The translations under genes and the position numbers were made by a program. Under the pieces are notes generated by a model. It had not been told where the DNA came from. It saw nothing but the letters and a program-made list of their open reading frames with translations, and searched no databases. Below, piece by piece: positions 21,875 to 22,627 of a stretch of 22,627 nt of DNA (position 1 is its first letter; every line of letters starts with the position of its first letter). Origin of the DNA: a virus; the IMG/VR virus record IMGVR_UViG_3300049811_000253, positions 1 to 22,627 of that record. The stretch is one strand, 5' to 3'.

Positions 21875-22141
21875 TCAGCCCTCCGCCGCTTCGGCGTCGG
21901 GGCGGCTCAATGCCTTCCCGAGCGCGAGGAAGCCGAGCTCGAATTGCGTCCTCGCAATGGCGACAAGGCGCTGGTCATAGACCCCGCGCAAGTGCGGGCG
22001 CGAATGCTCCTCGATCATTTCCATGATCGCGGCCTCCGCTTCGCGCACCACGGAGGGAAGCTGGATCGGCTCCTCCGTGGGCGTGGCGGCGGAGGACTGA
22101 ACCCCTGGCGCCGCAGGTTCGATCTTCTTCTTTTCCGTCAT
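21875..22141 (-). CDS. Acb2/Tad1-hairpin-like small protein, candidate cyclic-nucleotide sponge
   Basis: The 88-aa protein has a disordered N-terminus, then two helices. The second (residues about 56-81) carries DQRLVAIARTQFELGF followed by LALGKALSRP, close to the signature of the Acb2/Tad1 hairpin domain found in small phage proteins (R..AI.RT....GF.AL..A..RP). Known Acb2 proteins bind cyclic di- and trinucleotides and block CBASS; Tad1 relatives block Thoeris. Function here is inference from that pattern. I chose ATG 22141 because AGAGGA precedes it; the longer frame to 22183 has no ribosome site. It lies among early genes, three bases ahead of the next one. Confidence 0.7.
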   Translation of the reverse strand: MTEKKKIEPAAPGVQSSAATPTEEPIQLPSVVREAEAAIMEMIEEHSRPHLRGVYDQRLVAIARTQFELGFLALGKALSRPDAEAAEG

Positions 22142-22202
22142 AGTCGATCCTCTGTTGATCGGGTGATGTAGATCGCCGCCCACTGACAGGGGCGCGAAAG
22201 GT
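22142..22202. other. Short intergenic gap, no gene seen
   Basis: This 61-bp gap lies between the exonuclease stop and the Acb2-like start. It contains the minus-strand ribosome site AGAGGA for the downstream gene and three GATC sites. No strong promoter or terminator is apparent. Confidence 0.6.
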
Positions 22203-22627
22203 TCAGGCCGCCGCGTAGTGGACGCGCGCCTCGGGCAGGCGCCCGTCGCGGATCAGGATGCTGAGGATAGCCCTTGCGTCCGCCGCATCCGACAGCGCGT
22301 CGTGTGCCGCCTCCTGCATCAAGCCGAAGAAGGCGGTCGCCTCCGCAAGCTTGACGAAACCGCGCTGGATGCAGAGCCCTTCCTCCCCGTAGGGGTCGAG
22401 CGCCTTCATGAGGCAGACATTCCGCGTCTCCTCGAAGCGATCCGGCAGGCCCGCGCGGCGGAGCTCGGCCCGCATCATCTTGCAGTCAAATTGCGCGTTG
22501 AAGGCCACCGCGATCAGGCCGCGGTCGATGATCTTGTTCCAGAGCGCGAGCACCTCCTCGACCGGCATCCCGTTTGCGGTCAGGAAAGCGTCGGTCAGAC
22601 CATTGACCTCCCCCGCCTTGGTGCCGT
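22203..22627 (-). CDS. DnaQ-like DEDDh 3'-5' exonuclease (N-terminus cut by window edge)
   Basis: The minus-strand frame is open from the window edge to TGA 22205-22203, giving 140 residues without the N-terminus. It shows the DnaQ-type order: VNGLTDAFLTANG, a helix, then ExoII-type VAFNAQFDCKMMRAELRRAG with the conserved Asp, and ExoIII-type AHDALSDAADARAILSIL with His and Asp. The ExoI DxE motif would lie outside the window. It is an RNase H-fold exonuclease that trims 3' ends, probably for phage DNA replication or recombination. ATG 22568 inside this frame is not the real start because homologous sequence continues upstream. Confidence 0.88.
   Translation of the reverse strand, partial: GTKAGEVNGLTDAFLTANGMPVEEVLALWNKIIDRGLIAVAFNAQFDCKMMRAELRRAGLPDRFEETRNVCLMKALDPYGEEGLCIQRGFVKLAEATAFFGLMQEAAHDALSDAADARAILSILIRDGRLPEARVHYAAA

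Noticed and set aside
1-22627. CRISPR array, tRNA genes, insertion sequence or attachment site
   Set aside because: No regularly spaced repeats, cloverleaf sequence, transposase or integrase could be found by reading; direct repeats seen are Ala or Gly codon runs in fibre genes.

Overview
The window is a piece of a tailed-phage genome (free phage or prophage) whose tail belongs to the contractile P2/Mu-type myovirus class. The DNA is very GC-rich with G or C at most third codon positions. Together with the gene families present (a DUF4815-type protein, a TIGR02594-type lysin, an i-spanin/o-spanin pair) this suggests a Gram-negative, probably alphaproteobacterial host. The host is inference; the phage assignment is secure. 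I see no rRNA, tRNA, CRISPR array, IS element or integrase.

Layout. Positions 1-18951 hold one long rightward late operon. It starts with the tail end of an unidentified gene, then a structured 161-bp gap with a 19-C tract. Next come baseplate genes (gp25/W, J, I), a very large DUF4815-type protein and a small HxH fibre-like protein. These are followed by tail sheath, tail tube, a tail assembly chaperone with a T TTT TTC slippery heptamer that makes an E+E' fusion, tape measure, gpU, gpX and gpD. The lysis cassette (holin-like protein, small membrane protein, lysin, Rz and overlapping Rz1) comes next. Two small unknown proteins and three host-recognition proteins close the operon: a pyocin-knob fibre, a beta-helix tailspike and a smaller fibre-like protein.

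A long bidirectional terminator hairpin (18985-19025) separates this from a leftward operon on the minus strand, which enters from the right edge. In transcription order it encodes a DEDDh 3'-5' exonuclease (cut by the window edge), a small protein with an Acb2/Tad1-like signature, two small unknowns, a RecT/Rad52-like candidate annealing protein with an RMF-like C-terminal tail, a 58-aa N-terminally hydrophobic protein, a small Cro/XRE-type HTH protein and two small unknowns. Most neighbours overlap by 1 or 4 bases, so they are probably translationally coupled. This half looks like an early module for DNA recombination, regulation and accessory functions.

The most interesting items are the Acb2/Tad1-like candidate anti-defence gene and its unknown partners, the RMF-like tail on the recombination-type protein, the homopolymer and hairpin leader upstream of gp25, and the programmed frameshift in the tail chaperone gene.
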